A model generated the notes under the pieces. It made no database searches. It was not told where the DNA came from and was given only the letters and a program-made list of their open reading frames with translations. From Calothrix parasitica NIES-267 (GTDB lineage Bacteria; Cyanobacteriota; Cyanobacteriia; Cyanobacteriales; Nostocaceae), in contig NZ_AP018227.1 of the NCBI RefSeq assembly GCF_002368095.1, positions 4,613,782-4,677,781 of the forward strand: a stretch of DNA of 64,000 nt, given 5' to 3'. The translations under genes were made by a program, and so were the position numbers. Shown piece after piece: positions 45,141 to 54,153 of the stretch. The stretch's first letter is position 1. Every line of letters starts with the position of its first letter.

Positions 45141-45992
45141 ATGAATAATGTGACAACTACCAATAGAATTAATATGCTAACTAGGCCCCGACACATACTT
45201 GAGGAAATAGTCTTGCATAAAAGGCAAGAAGTTGCTCAAATGCGATTGGAATCTCCTTTAGCGAAGGTACAAGAACAACTAAAAGATGCCCCAAAGGTAA
45301 GAGATTTCTTAAAGGCTTTACAAGATAATTCTCACAGTCCTAGTTTAATTGCAGAAGTAAAAAAAGCATCCCCAAGTAAAGGAATTATTCGGGAAGATTT
45401 TGACCCAATAAATATAGCTAAATCATATGAAAAAGGTGGAGCAGCCTGTCTTTCAGTTCTCACAGACAGCCATTTTTTTAAAGGTAGTTTTGACAACCTA
45501 CGTAGAGTCAGGGAAAGCGTAGAATTACCGCTATTATGCAAAGAATTTATTATCGATATATATCAAATATATTTAGCTAGAACTATTGGTGCTGATGCAG
45601 TACTCTTGATTGCAGCTATTTTATCCGACGTGCAGTTGAAAGACTTTTTGCGAGTAATTCACAGCTTGAAAATGACAGCTTTAGTAGAAGTCCATACTGC
45701 TTCAGAATTAGATAGAGTGTTAAGACTTCCTGACGTAAAATTAGTCGGAATTAACAATCGCAATCTTAAGAATTTTACCGTAGATTTGGCTAATACTGAA
45801 AAATTGATTGCTCAAAAAAAGTCGATATTGCAAAGTTTTGGAATTACCGTGATTAGCGAATCTGGTATATATACACCTGATGATTTAGATTTCGTCGAAA
45901 AAGCTGGCGCTCGTGCCGTTTTAGTAGGAGAATCTTTAGTTAGGCAATCCAACGTAGAAGATGCGGCAAGAAAGTTACTCAGTAAGCAGTGA
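45141..45992 (+). CDS. trpC: Indole-3-glycerol phosphate synthase
   Basis: Ring closure of carboxyphenylamino-deoxyribulose phosphate to indole-3-glycerol phosphate. The 283-residue TIM barrel has the signature [20 protein letters not shown] (catalytic Lys), [36 protein letters not shown] and [13 protein letters not shown]. Length agrees with monofunctional TrpC plus a roughly 20-residue N-terminal extension. A good AAGGAAG site precedes the ATG. No trpF domain is fused, and no trpF gene is present nearby. The last residues (LLSKQ) and stop are encoded by an AGCAGTGAGCAGTTAAG repeat. This is one of the locus-specific trp genes that feed ScyB. Confidence 0.94.
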   Translation: MNNVTTTNRINMLTRPRHILEEIVLHKRQEVAQMRLESPLAKVQEQLKDAPKVRDFLKALQDNSHSPSLIAEVKKASPSKGIIREDFDPINIAKSYEKGGAACLSVLTDSHFFKGSFDNLRRVRESVELPLLCKEFIIDIYQIYLARTIGADAVLLIAAILSDVQLKDFLRVIHSLKMTALVEVHTASELDRVLRLPDVKLVGINNRNLKNFTVDLANTEKLIAQKKSILQSFGITVISESGIYTPDDLDFVEKAGARAVLVGESLVRQSNVEDAARKLLSKQ

Positions 45993-46154
45993 GCAGTTAA
46001 GAGTTAGGAGTTAGGAGTTAGGAGTTAACAAGTTAAGAAGTCTTTTTCCTACTCGTATTAAATTTGAATAGTTGTGAAAGTAACTAACAAATATCAACTA
46101 ACAACTAACAACTATCCAATATCCAATATCAACTATCAACTATCAACTAATAAC

Positions 46155-46976
46155 ATGGCTATAATTTCTCAACGTTTTGAAGAATTAAGAAAATCTAATA
46201 CTTGTGCTTTAATTCCGTTTATTACTGCGGGTGACCCTGATTTAGAAACTACGGCTAAAGCACTGAAAATTTTAGATAAAAATGGTGCTAGCTTTATTGA
46301 ATTAGGGGTTCCTTATTCTGACCCTTTGGCTGATGGCCCGGTAATTCAAGCTGCTGCTACTCGTGCTTTGGCAAAAGGTACGAAGTTGGATAATGTTTTA
46401 CAGATGTTGAAGACATTAACTCCGGAATTACAAGCACCAATTATTCTATTTACTTATTACAATCCCATTTTGAATTTAGGGGTTAAAGAGTTTCTTGCAA
46501 AAGTTGCTGAAGTTGGTGTGAAAGGGTTAGTAGTTCCCGACCTACCTTTGGAAGAAGCTGAAAATTTGATACAGTCAGCCCAAGAATTTGGAATCGAACT
46601 CACTTTGCTTGTAGCTCCTACCAGTTCAAAGGATAGAATTAGTGCGATCGCTAAATATTCTCAAGGCTTTATCTACTTAGTGAGTGTAACCGGTGTTACC
46701 GGAGTCCGCTCTGGTCTACAAAATCGCGTCAAAGACATTTTAGATGATTTGCGTGGAGTAACCGACAAAGCAATTGGCATCGGTTTCGGTATCTCCAGCG
46801 GGGAACATGCTGCTCAAGCAAAAGAATGGGGTGCAGATGCGGTAATCGTCGGTAGCGCTTTAGTAAAACGACTAGCAAATGGTACTCCCGAAGAAGGATT
46901 AAAAGCAGTCGAAGAACTCACCAAAGAATTAAAATCTGCAATTTCTAAAGAACAATTGAGCGTTGCAGGAAAATAA
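46155..46976 (+). CDS. trpA: Tryptophan synthase alpha chain
   Basis: Cleaves indole-3-glycerol phosphate to indole and glyceraldehyde 3-phosphate; indole passes to TrpB. The 273-residue TIM barrel contains [20 protein letters not shown], the catalytic region [19 protein letters not shown] (Glu and Asp), [13 protein letters not shown] and [15 protein letters not shown] start it at ATG 46155 ([15 protein letters not shown]). An in-frame GTG at 46074 would add 27 residues, but that stretch is translated ACTAACA-type repeat DNA and has no counterpart in TrpA proteins. The gene is followed by GGTTAAA repeats and then trpB after 103 bp, so trpA and trpB are probably cotranscribed. No tyrP lies between them. 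Confidence 0.94.
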   Translation: MAIISQRFEELRKSNTCALIPFITAGDPDLETTAKALKILDKNGASFIELGVPYSDPLADGPVIQAAATRALAKGTKLDNVLQMLKTLTPELQAPIILFTYYNPILNLGVKEFLAKVAEVGVKGLVVPDLPLEEAENLIQSAQEFGIELTLLVAPTSSKDRISAIAKYSQGFIYLVSVTGVTGVRSGLQNRVKDILDDLRGVTDKAIGIGFGISSGEHAAQAKEWGADAVIVGSALVKRLANGTPEEGLKAVEELTKELKSAISKEQLSVAGK

Positions 46977-47020
46977 GGTTAAAGGTTAAAGGTTAAAGGT
47001 TAAAGGTCAAAGGTCAAAGA
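46975..47020. repeat. Tandem repeat (GGTTAAA)n between trpA and trpB
   Basis: Six heptamers, the last two as GGTCAAA, followed by ATTACCA units. This fills the trpA-trpB spacer. Confidence 0.9.
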
Positions 47021-47079
47021 TTTTTTACCAATTACCAATTACCAATTTACAATTTTTCAAATTAATTAAAGGATAAAAA

Positions 47080-48318
47080 ATGGTCAGTACTCCAGATATC
47101 AATACTAAAGTCTCATCAGTTGCTCGTCCCGACAATTTAGGAAGATTCGGAAAGTTCGGTGGAAAGTACGTTCCCGAAACTTTAATGCCCGCATTAAGTG
47201 AATTGGAAGCTGCTTACGAGAAGTATCGTAATGAACCAGATTTCAAAGCTGAATTAAATGGTTTATTACGCGATTATGTAGGAAGACCTAGCCCTTTATA
47301 TTTTGCGGAGCGTTTGACTCAACATTATGCAAAACCAGATGGCTCCGGGGCGCAAATTTACTTAAAGCGTGAGGACTTAAATCATACCGGCGCTCACAAA
47401 ATTAATAATGCTTTAGCTCAAGTTTTGTTGGCTAAACGCATGGGTAAGCAAAGAATTATTGCTGAAACCGGAGCCGGACAACACGGTGTTGCGACTGCTA
47501 CCGCTTGCGCTCGTTTTGGTTTGAAGTGCGTGATTTACATGGGTATTCACGACATGGAAAGACAAGCGCTCAACGTATTTCGGATGCGGTTGATGGGAGC
47601 AGAAGTTAGTCCGGTAGAAGCGGGAACCGGAACTTTGAAGGATGCAACTTCTGAAGCAATTCGCGACTGGGTAACCAACGTAGAAACTACACACTACATT
47701 TTAGGTTCTGTAGCTGGGCCTCATCCTTACCCAATGTTGGTACGCGATTATCACGCAATAATTGGTGCAGAAACTCGCAATCAATGTGAGGAAAAATGGG
47801 GAGGATTACCAGATATTCTTCTAGCTTGTGTTGGTGGTGGTTCCAACGCAATGGGACTATTTCACGAATTCGTTGAAGAAGAATCCGTGCGTTTGATTGG
47901 AGTAGAAGCAGCCGGTGAAGGTGTCGCGACCGAAAAACACGCTGCAACTTTGACCAAAGGAAGAGTCGGAGTATTGCACGGTGCGATGAGTTATTTGTTG
48001 CAAGATAACGACGGACAAATCATCGAAGCGCACTCAATCAGCGCCGGTTTAGACTACCCCGGAGTTGGCCCAGAACACAGTTTTCTTAAGGATCTGAATC
48101 GCGCTGAATACTATAGCGTTACCGATAAAGAAGCTTTAGATGCATTTAGAAAAGTTTCCGAACTAGAAGGAATTATTCCCGCACTAGAAACCGCTCACGC
48201 TTTTGCTTATTTAGAAAAACTCTGTCCTCAGCTAGACGGAAGCCCTAAATTAGTTATCAACTGTTCCGGTAGAGGTGACAAAGACGTGCAAACCGTGGCT
48301 AAAGTCATTAATCTTTAG
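47080..48318 (+). CDS. trpB: Tryptophan synthase beta chain
   Basis: PLP enzyme that joins indole and L-serine to give L-tryptophan. The 412-residue protein has the TrpB1-type N-terminus ([20 protein letters not shown]) and the PLP-lysine region [20 protein letters not shown]. It also has [20 protein letters not shown] (active-site Glu), the phosphate-binding GGGSNAMG and a C-terminal Ser-Gly segment [12 protein letters not shown]. Length is normal. ATTAAAGGATAAAAA gives a Shine-Dalgarno sequence before the ATG. The product feeds ScyB in this locus. CGTAGTTGCGCTT-type palindromic repeats follow. Confidence 0.96.
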   Translation: MVSTPDINTKVSSVARPDNLGRFGKFGGKYVPETLMPALSELEAAYEKYRNEPDFKAELNGLLRDYVGRPSPLYFAERLTQHYAKPDGSGAQIYLKREDLNHTGAHKINNALAQVLLAKRMGKQRIIAETGAGQHGVATATACARFGLKCVIYMGIHDMERQALNVFRMRLMGAEVSPVEAGTGTLKDATSEAIRDWVTNVETTHYILGSVAGPHPYPMLVRDYHAIIGAETRNQCEEKWGGLPDILLACVGGGSNAMGLFHEFVEEESVRLIGVEAAGEGVATEKHAATLTKGRVGVLHGAMSYLLQDNDGQIIEAHSISAGLDYPGVGPEHSFLKDLNRAEYYSVTDKEALDAFRKVSELEGIIPALETAHAFAYLEKLCPQLDGSPKLVINCSGRGDKDVQTVAKVINL

Positions 48319-48325
48319 AAAATTG

Positions 48326-48575
48326 TTCGTTCGTAGTTGCGCTTCAGCGCCAAAAATGTTGAGCGAAGACACACAACTACGAACCTATAGCTCTGGTTAC
48401 CAGGTTCTACCTGATAATGTATTTTGAGAAGCTCTGCCTCTCGTATAATGAGAAGTTCTGCTTACAGCTTTAATTGTAGGTTGGGTTGAACGGAGTGAAA
48501 CCCAACACCTTAATTCTTTCGTAGTTATGCTTTAGCACTCAACATTTTTGGCGCTAAAGCGCAACTACGAACCTA
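48326..48575. repeat. CGTAGTTGCGC palindromic repeats between trpB and trpD
   Basis: Two copies of an inverted-repeat element with ends TTCGTAGTTGCGCTT and its complement: one about 48328-48383, one about 48521-48574. The same family surrounds the 126-bp duplication at 41.5-41.9 kb, and a shorter version is at 54074-54133. CCAAAATCTAAAATC units follow up to the trpD start. Confidence 0.75.
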
Positions 48576-48666
48576 TAAATTTCTCTTTTTTCATTAATTG
48601 CATTACTAGCTTATTAAATACAAATAATTTTTAATCTAAAATCCAAAATCTAAAATCTAAAATCTC

Positions 48667-49749
48667 ATGACTCAAACCACAGTTAAAAATTCCCAAACTC
48701 CCGATACCGTTCGGTGGTCTACCATACTCCAACAGCTTGTTGATAAAGAATCTCTGAGCGTTAATCAAGCAACTGAATTAATTGGGGGATGGCTGAATGA
48801 TGAGATTCCCCCGGTGCTTTCCGGTGGGATTTTGACAGCAATTCAGGCTAAGGGAGTCTCACCAGAAGAATTGGTGGGTATGGCTAAAGTTTTGCAATCT
48901 CAGTCTTTGGGAGGAATCGAAAATAATAAATCTGAGTTCCCACTAATAGATACTTGCGGTACGGGTGGGGATGGTGCTTCGACTTTCAATATTTCCACTG
49001 CTGTGGCTTTCGTTGCTGCTGCTGCGGGGGTTAAGGTTGCTAAGCACGGTAATCGTTCGGCTTCGAGTAAAACTGGTTCTGCTGATGTATTGGAAGCTTT
49101 AGGTATAAATCTTCAAGCTGACCCAAAAAAAGTACAGTCTGCGGTTGATGAAATTGGGGTAACATTTTTGTTCGCACCTGGTTGGCATCCGGCTTTGAAG
49201 CCCGTCGCTCCTTTACGAAAGACTTTAAAGATCCGGACTATTTTTAACTTGCTCGGACCTCTGGTAAATCCTATGAGTCCGACAGGACAAGTTATCGGTG
49301 TCTCAGACCCGTTTTTAGTACAGACAATCGCTCAAGCTTTATCGCAATTAGGAATTCGTCGAGGAATAGTAATTCACGGAAGAGAACGATTAGACGAAGG
49401 TGGTTTGGGTGATGTTAATGATGTCGCGATTGTTGAGAATCAGCAAGTAAGTTTATTAGAATTAACCGCTGAAAAATTAGGTTTAACTCCCGCACCAATT
49501 GGAGAATTAAAAGGTGGAGAAGTTAAAGAAAACGCCGATATTTTACAAGCTGTTTTACAAGGAAAAGGTACTCAAGCGCAACAAGATGTAGTTGCTCTAA
49601 ATACAGCATTAGCTTTAGAAGTAGGAGAAGCTGTTGATGGAAAAGATTTTGTAGAGCGTTGTACTAAAGGTGTAGTTATTGCCAAAGAAGTTCTGAAAAG
49701 TGGTGAAGCTTGGAAAAAGTTAGAACAGCTTGCTGCATTTTTGAAGTAA
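48667..49749 (+). CDS. trpD: Anthranilate phosphoribosyltransferase
   Basis: Transfers phosphoribosyl from PRPP to anthranilate, second step of tryptophan synthesis. The 360-residue protein has the PRPP-binding [40 protein letters not shown] and the motif [21 protein letters not shown] short N-terminal extension precedes the helical domain ([20 protein letters not shown]). It is the last pathway gene; there is no aroG after it, where N. punctiforme has one. Its start codon follows CTAAAATC repeats, leaving no clear ribosome binding site. The order trpE(G)-C-A-B-D agrees with the scytonemin-linked trp set, apart from the missing tyrP. Confidence 0.95.
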   Translation: MTQTTVKNSQTPDTVRWSTILQQLVDKESLSVNQATELIGGWLNDEIPPVLSGGILTAIQAKGVSPEELVGMAKVLQSQSLGGIENNKSEFPLIDTCGTGGDGASTFNISTAVAFVAAAAGVKVAKHGNRSASSKTGSADVLEALGINLQADPKKVQSAVDEIGVTFLFAPGWHPALKPVAPLRKTLKIRTIFNLLGPLVNPMSPTGQVIGVSDPFLVQTIAQALSQLGIRRGIVIHGRERLDEGGLGDVNDVAIVENQQVSLLELTAEKLGLTPAPIGELKGGEVKENADILQAVLQGKGTQAQQDVVALNTALALEVGEAVDGKDFVERCTKGVVIAKEVLKSGEAWKKLEQLAAFLK

Positions 49750-50177
49750 ATAGATATTGAGAATTGAGAATTGGGCATGGGGAATTGGGCATTTTAACTT
49801 TTGACCTGTAACCTTTGCCCTTTGAACTAATAACCATATTTTGATTATTCTTTTAATCTATACTTAACCTAATTCTTTGATTTAAGACAACAAACAATTT
49901 ATTTTTTTATTTGTCGTTAAGTTTAAATACCTATCTTTAAATTTATTTCGAGGCTAATATATAAAGTGCATTAGAACGCGCTCAAAACCCTTGTTCAGAC
50001 TAATTTAGCAGACTTTGATTATGAGCCTGGGAATTTATTCCGAGGCGATTTATTTATGATTTTATAGCAAGATATTGATAATTTTACGACTATAAACCAG
50101 TTTTATTAGGGCTGATTGCGAGTGGTGTAAGAAGTTAGACATATTACACTCAATTTGTAACTATGTATCAAAAAGAA
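49750..50177. other. Gap after trpD
   Basis: About 430 bp without a gene, containing GGGAATTGGGCATT and TGACCTGTAACC-type repeat fragments in the first 80 bp and then AT-rich DNA. Nothing else was recognised. Confidence 0.35.
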
Positions 50178-50320
50178 GACGTTGCTGATTCAAAATATTA
50201 ATAGCCCCCCAACCCCCAATTCTGGGGGAGAAATGTATTTTAAAGTACCCCAATTTTGGGGAATTTAGGGGGCTTAACTTAGATACCAATTGGGAATTCA
50301 TATCTGTATTCAGCAACGCC
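50178..50320. mobile_element. MITE-like element, third copy
   Basis: 143 bp, the same length as the copy upstream of scyA. Ends GACGTTGCTGATTCAA and TATTCAGCAACGCC are inverted. The interior has AGCCCCCCAACCCCCAATTC against GGGGAATTTAGGGGGCT. One terminal base differs from the consensus. Confidence 0.75.
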
Positions 50321-50674
50321 AAAAAAAATATCTAAAGAAACGAAAGAATCATCAAAATATTCTTCATAGTATTTAACATATAAATCAATTACTCTAATAT
50401 ATAGACGTTAGGTAAACGGGTCTCAACGTGACAATTATTAAATATTCGTTTCATTGTTCTTTCTAAAGCGAGCATCTTCATTTTAGAACAATAAGTTTCT
50501 GTATTTATTTATAAACCTAACTCTAAAGTATTCAAGCATTATTGTTAGTAAGTTGTCAATAATTAGTGGTCATAAAATAATTAGGAATTTCTAAGAACAA
50601 GTGCAAACGTTTTTAGATTATTTTGTTTCCTAATTCGGTTAAAAAGAAGTTTAAAAATAGGAGAATTATCTGTA

Positions 50675-51586
50675 ATGGCGGAAGATACGAATCAAGCTGC
50701 TGGCAATTCATTTAGTGGCGAAAGCATGGACTTAAGTGAAAGTGTTTTTGCTCCTCTATTTGATTTACCAGGTATAGATGGCCCCGAAGATATATTCGGG
50801 AATATCGGCGCTCCTACAGGAAACTCAACTAACGAAGGTGATTCATCAATGGACGAAAACAGTATGCAAGGTGCTAGCGAAGTAAATATAGGTCCATTTA
50901 ATCGCTTACTCGATATACAAGGTGCGGATGGAGAAAATTTAGGGCCAGAAGATATATTCGGAAATCTTGGTGGTTCCGGTGGTGGGAATCCCTTTGGTGA
51001 CAGCGGTGAAGGTAGTGAAGGTGGCCCTCCTGCCGATATGGATATAGGTGAATTACCTTACGGTGGTAGTCCTTTTGCTGGAGATAATTTCTGGACTCTT
51101 TTCAACGGAGGAGTAAATCCTGCTGACGGCGCTTCCGGCGGTGGAATGCCCTCTGGTGGTGGCTTCGGCGGCGGTTCACCAATGGGTAGCGGAGACGAAG
51201 TTACTGAAGGTGGAAACCCCTTCGCTGGTGGTGGAATGCCATCATTCGGTGGTGGTGGCGACGATTCTTCCGGTGGAAACCCCTTCGCTGGTGGCGGAAT
51301 GCCATCATTCGGTGGTAGCGGCGACGATTCTTCCGGTGGAAACCCCTTCGCTGGTGGCGGAATGCCATCATTCGGTGGTGGTGGCGACGATTCTTCCGGT
51401 GGAAATCCCTTTGCTGGTGGTGGAATGCCATCATTCGGTGGTGGCGACGATTCTTCCGGTGGAAACCCCTTCGCTGGTGGTGGAATGCCATCATTCGGTG
51501 GTGGTGGCGACGATTCTTCCGGTGGAAATCCCTTCGCTGGTGGTGGAATGCCATCATTCGGTGGTGGTGGTTTCGGCGGTCAATAA
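50675..51586 (+). CDS. Glycine-rich repeat protein with NPFAGGGMPSFGG units, function unknown
   Basis: I do not recognise a family. The 303-residue protein is acidic and extremely Gly-rich. Two N-terminal copies of an IDGPEDIFGNIG-type module (near residues 31-44 and 86-102) precede a Gly-rich linker. Six tandem copies of a 20-21 residue unit, GGNPFAGGGMPSFGGGGDDS plus Ser, then run to the end (about 175-303). The DNA copies are almost identical, showing recent expansion. No signal peptide, membrane span or catalytic motif is present. TAGGAGAATT precedes the ATG. A 334-bp gene-free stretch with a MITE lies upstream. The next gene shares NPFAGG and is in the same orientation, so they likely form a functional pair. 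Confidence 0.8.
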   Translation: MAEDTNQAAGNSFSGESMDLSESVFAPLFDLPGIDGPEDIFGNIGAPTGNSTNEGDSSMDENSMQGASEVNIGPFNRLLDIQGADGENLGPEDIFGNLGGSGGGNPFGDSGEGSEGGPPADMDIGELPYGGSPFAGDNFWTLFNGGVNPADGASGGGMPSGGGFGGGSPMGSGDEVTEGGNPFAGGGMPSFGGGGDDSSGGNPFAGGGMPSFGGSGDDSSGGNPFAGGGMPSFGGGGDDSSGGNPFAGGGMPSFGGGDDSSGGNPFAGGGMPSFGGGGDDSSGGNPFAGGGMPSFGGGGFGGQ

Positions 51587-51940
51587 ATCCTCTGATTTTC
51601 GTCTTTTCTTAGGTTTGGATGCTTCATAATTTAGTCACTACTTGATACCGGCTGAAAATATTTTAGTTATTTCATCAGCGAATAATTAGAAAATAAGCAA
51701 TTATTTGAATATTTTCTCTAGACCCATTGTAGGGACGTAGTATTGCTGCGTCTCTGCTTATTTCGGTGTTAAGAAAAAGATTAAAGAAGATATTTTTTTA
51801 CTCAATTTATCTATAAAAATAAACAAAATTGGTATTTCAAAATTCCTGTTTTTTCAAAACTTTAAATACTTATAAGTAATATCGGATTACTATATTTTAT
51901 AGATACAAAGTTATAACTATTTATAGAGGAATAATTATTA
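51587..51940. other. Gap between the two repeat proteins
   Basis: About 350 bp, AT-rich, with one GGACGTAGTATTGCTGCGTC palindrome (51732-51755), which may terminate the first gene. A second promoter may precede the next gene, whose ATG has AGAGGAATAA upstream. Confidence 0.4.
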
Positions 51941-53785
51941 ATGGAAGCTTCTGAATTAAATTCTATTAATCAAATTAACGAACAACTGATTGATTTTGCG
52001 GATACGTTAATTGATAATTCTTCTATTGATGATATCGAATTAGATAGTAATCTACAATCAATATTAGATATTGGTAACATTGTTATCGGTAACGGACAAT
52101 GGATTGTTGATGATGAAACGACACAAGAATCATTAACTGCTGAAGTAAAAGCTGATGTTGACGGAAGGATTGCTTCTCTTTTCGATAAACTACGCGATAG
52201 ATTACCTTTGAATGAAACTGAAGAAGAAGCTGGTAATCCCTTTACAGAAGAAAATCCTTTTGCTAATGGTGAAAATCCTTTTGGAGAAGAAGAATTTACT
52301 CCACCACCAGGTTATGAAAATTCTCCTTTACCTTCACAAGATGTTGTAGATGATATTAAATCTGTAGAGGATTATAATTCAACAGAAGAAGTTGAAAATG
52401 GAAATCCGGTTGTAGAAGATTATAATCCTACAGTAGAAGTTGAATCTGAAAATCCGGTTATAGAAGATTCTAATTCAACAGAAGAAGTTGAAAATGGAAA
52501 TCCGGTTGTAGAAGATTATAATCCTACAGTAGAAGTTGAAAATGAAAATCCGGTTGTAGAGGATTCTAATTCAACAGAAGAAGTTGAAAATGGAAATCCC
52601 TTTGCTGGTGGAGAAGGTGACAATCCTTTTGCTGGTGGAGAAGGTGACAATCCTTTTGCTGGTGGAGAAGGTGAAAATCCATTTGCTGGTGGAGAAGGTG
52701 AGAATCCATTTGCTGGTGGAGAAGGTGAAAATCCCTCACAATCATTTGATTTGTTGGGAATGATTGCTGGTGAAGATTTACCATTCATTAATACTAGTGA
52801 AGGTGATTATAACTATAGCGCTATACCTAATCAGTCAACGGCTGAAACCTTAAGAACTATTAGAGATAATCTGTTAAGGTTTAACGCAAATCTTAGTTAC
52901 CCCGGTGCTTTTGGTGATGGTAACGAGACACCTTTACAAACACCGAATGATTTATTGACGCTGTTTCGTAATGATATGTTCAGCTTCAATAATACCGCTA
53001 ACTCTTTCCAAGAATTAGTTGGTGATGATAATCCCTTTTCAAGTGGTGAGTATAATCCTTTTGGTGAGGGTACCTTAGCTGAAGAAATTCCGTTTGATAT
53101 TTTGAATGTCGCTTTGGATGGTTTACTACCATTCAATGGTTCCGAAAATGTATTTAGTACTTCTGAAGGAGAAATTCCGATTGGTAACGGAAATCAAGAT
53201 TTTGGTAGTGAAAATGCAGTTATCGGTAATGCTAATTGGAATTACGGTAATTTGAATGCGACGATTGGTAATGGTAACTGGAATTGGGATGGTACATCTA
53301 ATAATTCAACCGTTGGGAATGGAAATTGGCATTTAGATTTTTCTGTTGATAATAAAACAGTTGGAAATGGTAACTGGTATTGGGATTCTAGCAGCCAAAA
53401 TACAACTCTTGGTAATGGTAATTGGTATTTTGGAGATAACAATACAACTATCGGTAATGGTAACTGGGATTTCGGTAATAACAATACGGTAATTGGAAAC
53501 GGAAATCGAGTTTATACAGATAATAGTATCGTCATTGGTAACGGTAACTGGTCGGTTGTAGTTGATAAGTCGGCTGAAATTGCTGATGATTTGTTAGGTG
53601 AATTAGAAACTATTGCAATGGGAGTTGGAGTTAAGCAAAGTGCTGATATGCTTGTTGATTCAGTGATGAATAAAATGGGTGAGATTTTCCAACCTTTGAC
53701 AGAAGATTTTGATGAATCAGCGCTGAATACTTACAACGAGCAATTTATTGATTCTGGTTTTGATATAAATTTGCTTGCTACTTGA
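51941..53785 (+). CDS. Large acidic repeat protein with NPFAGGEGE and IGNGNW repeats, function unknown
   Basis: A 614-residue protein with no family I can name. The N-terminal 100 residues may fold (INQINEQLIDFADTLIDNSS) and contain one VIGNGQW unit. Residues about 100-220 are acidic repeats (NPVVEDYNPTVEVENENP). Five NPFAGGEGE/D units follow at about 221-265. Residues about 405-535 contain nine IGNGNW-type units spaced about 14-17 residues apart, which could stack as a beta-roll or solenoid. A helical C-terminus follows. There is no signal peptide, PEP-CTERM or LPXTG motif. The NPFAGG motif is shared with the preceding gene. It could be a structural or matrix protein; that is inference from composition. 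Confidence 0.8.
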   Translation: MEASELNSINQINEQLIDFADTLIDNSSIDDIELDSNLQSILDIGNIVIGNGQWIVDDETTQESLTAEVKADVDGRIASLFDKLRDRLPLNETEEEAGNPFTEENPFANGENPFGEEEFTPPPGYENSPLPSQDVVDDIKSVEDYNSTEEVENGNPVVEDYNPTVEVESENPVIEDSNSTEEVENGNPVVEDYNPTVEVENENPVVEDSNSTEEVENGNPFAGGEGDNPFAGGEGDNPFAGGEGENPFAGGEGENPFAGGEGENPSQSFDLLGMIAGEDLPFINTSEGDYNYSAIPNQSTAETLRTIRDNLLRFNANLSYPGAFGDGNETPLQTPNDLLTLFRNDMFSFNNTANSFQELVGDDNPFSSGEYNPFGEGTLAEEIPFDILNVALDGLLPFNGSENVFSTSEGEIPIGNGNQDFGSENAVIGNANWNYGNLNATIGNGNWNWDGTSNNSTVGNGNWHLDFSVDNKTVGNGNWYWDSSSQNTTLGNGNWYFGDNNTTIGNGNWDFGNNNTVIGNGNRVYTDNSIVIGNGNWSVVVDKSAEIADDLLGELETIAMGVGVKQSADMLVDSVMNKMGEIFQPLTEDFDESALNTYNEQFIDSGFDINLLAT

Positions 53786-54153
53786 TTAGTTCAGAATAAT
53801 ACTGTCAATTTTGTAAGGCTTTACATGGGGATTTTAATCTTCTAAATTAGGTTTAATTTTAAATAGGAATTACGCAACTTTAACAACACTAGGGTGGTGC
53901 GTGACACTCAAAAAATTATTACTACGCTCGGCATTTTCAAAGTGTTACAGCACCCTACAAAAAAATGTGCCGGTTGCGTAAGTCCTATTAAATTACGAAC
54001 TTTGATTAGTTATTAATAATAAATGCATGTCTTAAATATTAGGACTTGCATTTATTATTTATTATTTTTCCTAGTAACGCTTCAGCGCATCTTAATTCAG
54101 AATTCGGATGCGCTGAAACCCTACTACGAACGAGAATTTACCTGTAATCTTAT
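53786..54153. repeat. Intergenic with dispersed repeats
   Basis: About 370 bp between convergent genes. It contains an AGGAATTACGCAACTTTAAC...GTTGCGTAAGTCCT inverted repeat (about 53863-53992), reminiscent of a small MITE. It also has a CGTAGTAGGGTTTCAGCGCA-type palindrome at 54074-54133. No gene was seen. Confidence 0.55.

Noticed and set aside
46074-46154. N-terminal extension of trpA from a GTG at 46074
   Set aside because: The 27 residues are translated tandem repeat sequence and TrpA homologues begin at the ATG at 46155.
51141-51629. Long overlapping ORFs in other frames of the Gly-rich repeat gene (plus 51141-51629, minus 51201-51557)
   Set aside because: A 63-bp unit without stops in several frames creates them automatically; only the frame with the RBS and the unique N-terminus is convincing.
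52516-52788. Minus-strand ORFs inside the NPFAGGEGE region
   Set aside because: By-products of the coding repeat on the opposite strand.
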